NCBI GenBank assembly: GCA_003612395.1
Contig: RAYQ01000019.1
Span: forward strand, 1-64,000
DNA length: 64,000 nt
Source of the DNA: Parablautia intestinalis
GTDB lineage: Bacteria > Bacillota > Clostridia > Lachnospirales > Lachnospiraceae
Reading direction: 5' to 3'
Shown: one piece after another, positions 62,728 through 64,000 of the stretch
How positions within the stretch are numbered: the stretch's first letter is position 1
Layout: each line of letters starts with the position of its first letter
Made by a program: the position numbers and the translations under genes
Notes under the pieces: model-generated
What the model saw: the letters and a program-made list of their open reading frames with translations, nothing else
Told to the model about the DNA's origin: nothing
Databases searched by the model: none

Positions 62728-63700
62728 GAAATTATTGGAAATAAAGGGCGTCAGTAAGATTTTCCGAGTAGGTGGTATGATACGTGGTAAGAAGCTGGTA
62801 GCCGTGGATGATGTTACGTTATCCATTGACAATGATAAGCCCGTCATTCTGTCTATCGTTGGGGAGTCCGGATGTGGTAAGTCCACACTGTGTAAGATGG
62901 TTCTTCGTCTGCACAATCCTGATATGGGTGAGATTATTCTGGATGGCAAATCTTTTGCTGACAAGAAAAGCTATGACCCGCATCAGTTTAAGCTTGATGT
63001 GCAGCCCATTTTCCAAAATCCGTACGAATCCTTTTCCTCACGGAAAACAGTAGATACCTATTTATATAATACTGCCCTTCGTCTTGGCATTGCAAAGAAT
63101 AGAAGCGAAGCCGACAAGGTGGTTGACGAAGTTTTAAAGAGTGTTGGTATGTCACTTCAGGTTGTAAAGGGCAAATATCCTACGCAGTTTTCCGGTGGTG
63201 AGCTGCAGAGAGTTTCTATTGCTCGTGCCCTGATCACACGTCCGAAGCTGATCATCGCCGATGAGCCGGTTGCAGCAATTGACGCTTCCATGAAGATGAA
63301 CATTGTCAATCTCTTTAAGGAACTGCGTGATAAATACAAGATTTCATTTATTTATATTACACATGACCTTTCAACGGCATATTATGTGTCAGATTACATT
63401 GCAACTCTCTACCGCGGCTGCCTGATTGAATACGGGCCTGCAAAAGAGATTATGGATAATCCGGCGCATCCGTATACAGACCTTCTTATGAATTCCGTTC
63501 CCCGTGTAGGTGATAAGTGGAAGGATGCAACGGCTATGCCTGATATGGAAGGCAAAGAATATGCAATTCAATATTGTAAGTTTGCTCCGCGCTGCCCGTA
63601 TGCAACAGACAAGTGCAGGCAGGAACGTCCTGAGCCTACCCAGATGGGGAATGAACGTATGGTTCTTTGCTACCATCCTCTGACAGAGAAAAAGGCATAA
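62720..63700 (+). CDS. ABC transporter ATP-binding protein, DppF-like
   Basis: A 326-residue second ATPase with Walker [12 protein letters not shown], signature FSGGELQRVSIARAL, Walker B LIIADEPVAAIDA and histidine ITHDLSTAY. The same cysteine-rich end (CKFAPRCPYATDKC) is present. The two ATPases and two permeases make a full importer. GAGGAGG precedes the ATG. Confidence 0.94.
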   Translation: MAEKLLEIKGVSKIFRVGGMIRGKKLVAVDDVTLSIDNDKPVILSIVGESGCGKSTLCKMVLRLHNPDMGEIILDGKSFADKKSYDPHQFKLDVQPIFQNPYESFSSRKTVDTYLYNTALRLGIAKNRSEADKVVDEVLKSVGMSLQVVKGKYPTQFSGGELQRVSIARALITRPKLIIADEPVAAIDASMKMNIVNLFKELRDKYKISFIYITHDLSTAYYVSDYIATLYRGCLIEYGPAKEIMDNPAHPYTDLLMNSVPRVGDKWKDATAMPDMEGKEYAIQYCKFAPRCPYATDKCRQERPEPTQMGNERMVLCYHPLTEKKA

Positions 63701-63732
63701 AGACGTAAGCTGAAAACAATGTGTTATTTTAA

Positions 63733-63762
63733 TGGGACTCTCGGTTTGCCTGGAGTCCCATA
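63733..63762 (+). terminator. hairpin after the importer operon
   Basis: ATGGGACTC facing GAGTCCCAT with a 12-base loop; the tail AAAATT is not T-rich, so termination may be partial and the glucosidase gene may be co-transcribed. Confidence 0.4.
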
Positions 63763-63877
63763 AAATTACAAAATTTTTAGGATGAGCTGCCTTGTAGGGC
63801 ATGGCAGCGCTTTATAGAAAAGATAAAAATTCTTGCATTGCTTGCGGTGCAAGGGGCGGCATGCCGGAAAGTGTTAA

Positions 63878-64000
<123 letters not shown>

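Overview
This window looks like chromosomal DNA from a spore-forming, anaerobic Firmicute of the Lachnospiraceae type (Blautia / Ruminococcus / Clostridium cluster XIVa). The reasons are the moderately AT-rich composition, strong AGGAGG-type ribosome binding sites, a T-box leader, a SPOCS/LysM spore protein, Bce-type and YesMN-type two-component systems, a GH120 beta-xylosidase operon, a glycyl-radical spare-part protein, and much small palindromic repeat DNA between genes. No rRNA, tRNA or CRISPR array was recognised.

Layout. 0-2.4 kb: a minus-strand response regulator with a broken sensor kinase, then decayed coding DNA. 2.4-7.7 kb: recQ followed by an ATPase / HNH nuclease / DUF262 trio that looks like a phage-defence locus. 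7.8-9.0 kb: a Crp/Fnr regulator and a GrcA-like glycyl-radical protein with a palindromic operator between them. 9.2-12.4 kb: a restriction-modification fragment, a PD-(D/E)XK transposase-like nuclease and an OFA-type MFS transporter. 12.6-15.3 kb: an ABC-2 exporter. 15.3-17.2 kb: pseudogene debris, a 213-bp nested palindromic element and a T-box. 17.3-23.7 kb: aspS, a damaged toxin-antitoxin pair, Trk potassium uptake genes and a PsiE-like protein. 23.8-28.3 kb: a BceRS-BceAB antimicrobial-peptide module on the minus strand. 28.5-32.7 kb: accessory debris (CPBP protease, TPR fragment, YafQ-type toxin-antitoxin pair, IS21-like end repeats, PrcB-like lipoprotein). 32.9-42.9 kb: a xylo-oligosaccharide operon (GH120 enzyme, ABC importer, YesM/YesN-type sensor and regulator, lipoprotein). 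43.2-46.3 kb: a second defence-like trio (DUF262, DUF3696-type ATPase, unknown protein). 46.4-50.3 kb: pyrC, pyrK and pyrD, interrupted by a decayed ATPase-HNH pair. 50.4-57.1 kb: sipL-like spore gene, ispE, a GntR regulator, murI, a DUF1934 protein and small unknown proteins. 57.7-64 kb: a Dpp/Opp-type ABC importer followed by the start of a GH13 glucosidase.

How it fits together. The core is ordinary metabolism: pyrimidine synthesis, isoprenoid and cell-wall precursors, potassium, and sugar import. Accessory modules are inserted around it. Three sets of ATPase, HNH or DUF262 genes lie within 45 kb, one intact with HNH, one intact without HNH, and one reduced to an HNH gene plus the first 24 codons of its ATPase. 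Short self-complementary cassettes sit just upstream of many start codons (aspS, trkA, trkH, the ABC-2 permease, GH120, gntR, the HNH gene) and in several cases supply or abut the ribosome binding site. These cassettes, the two defence trios and the GrcA operator are the parts most worth a closer look.
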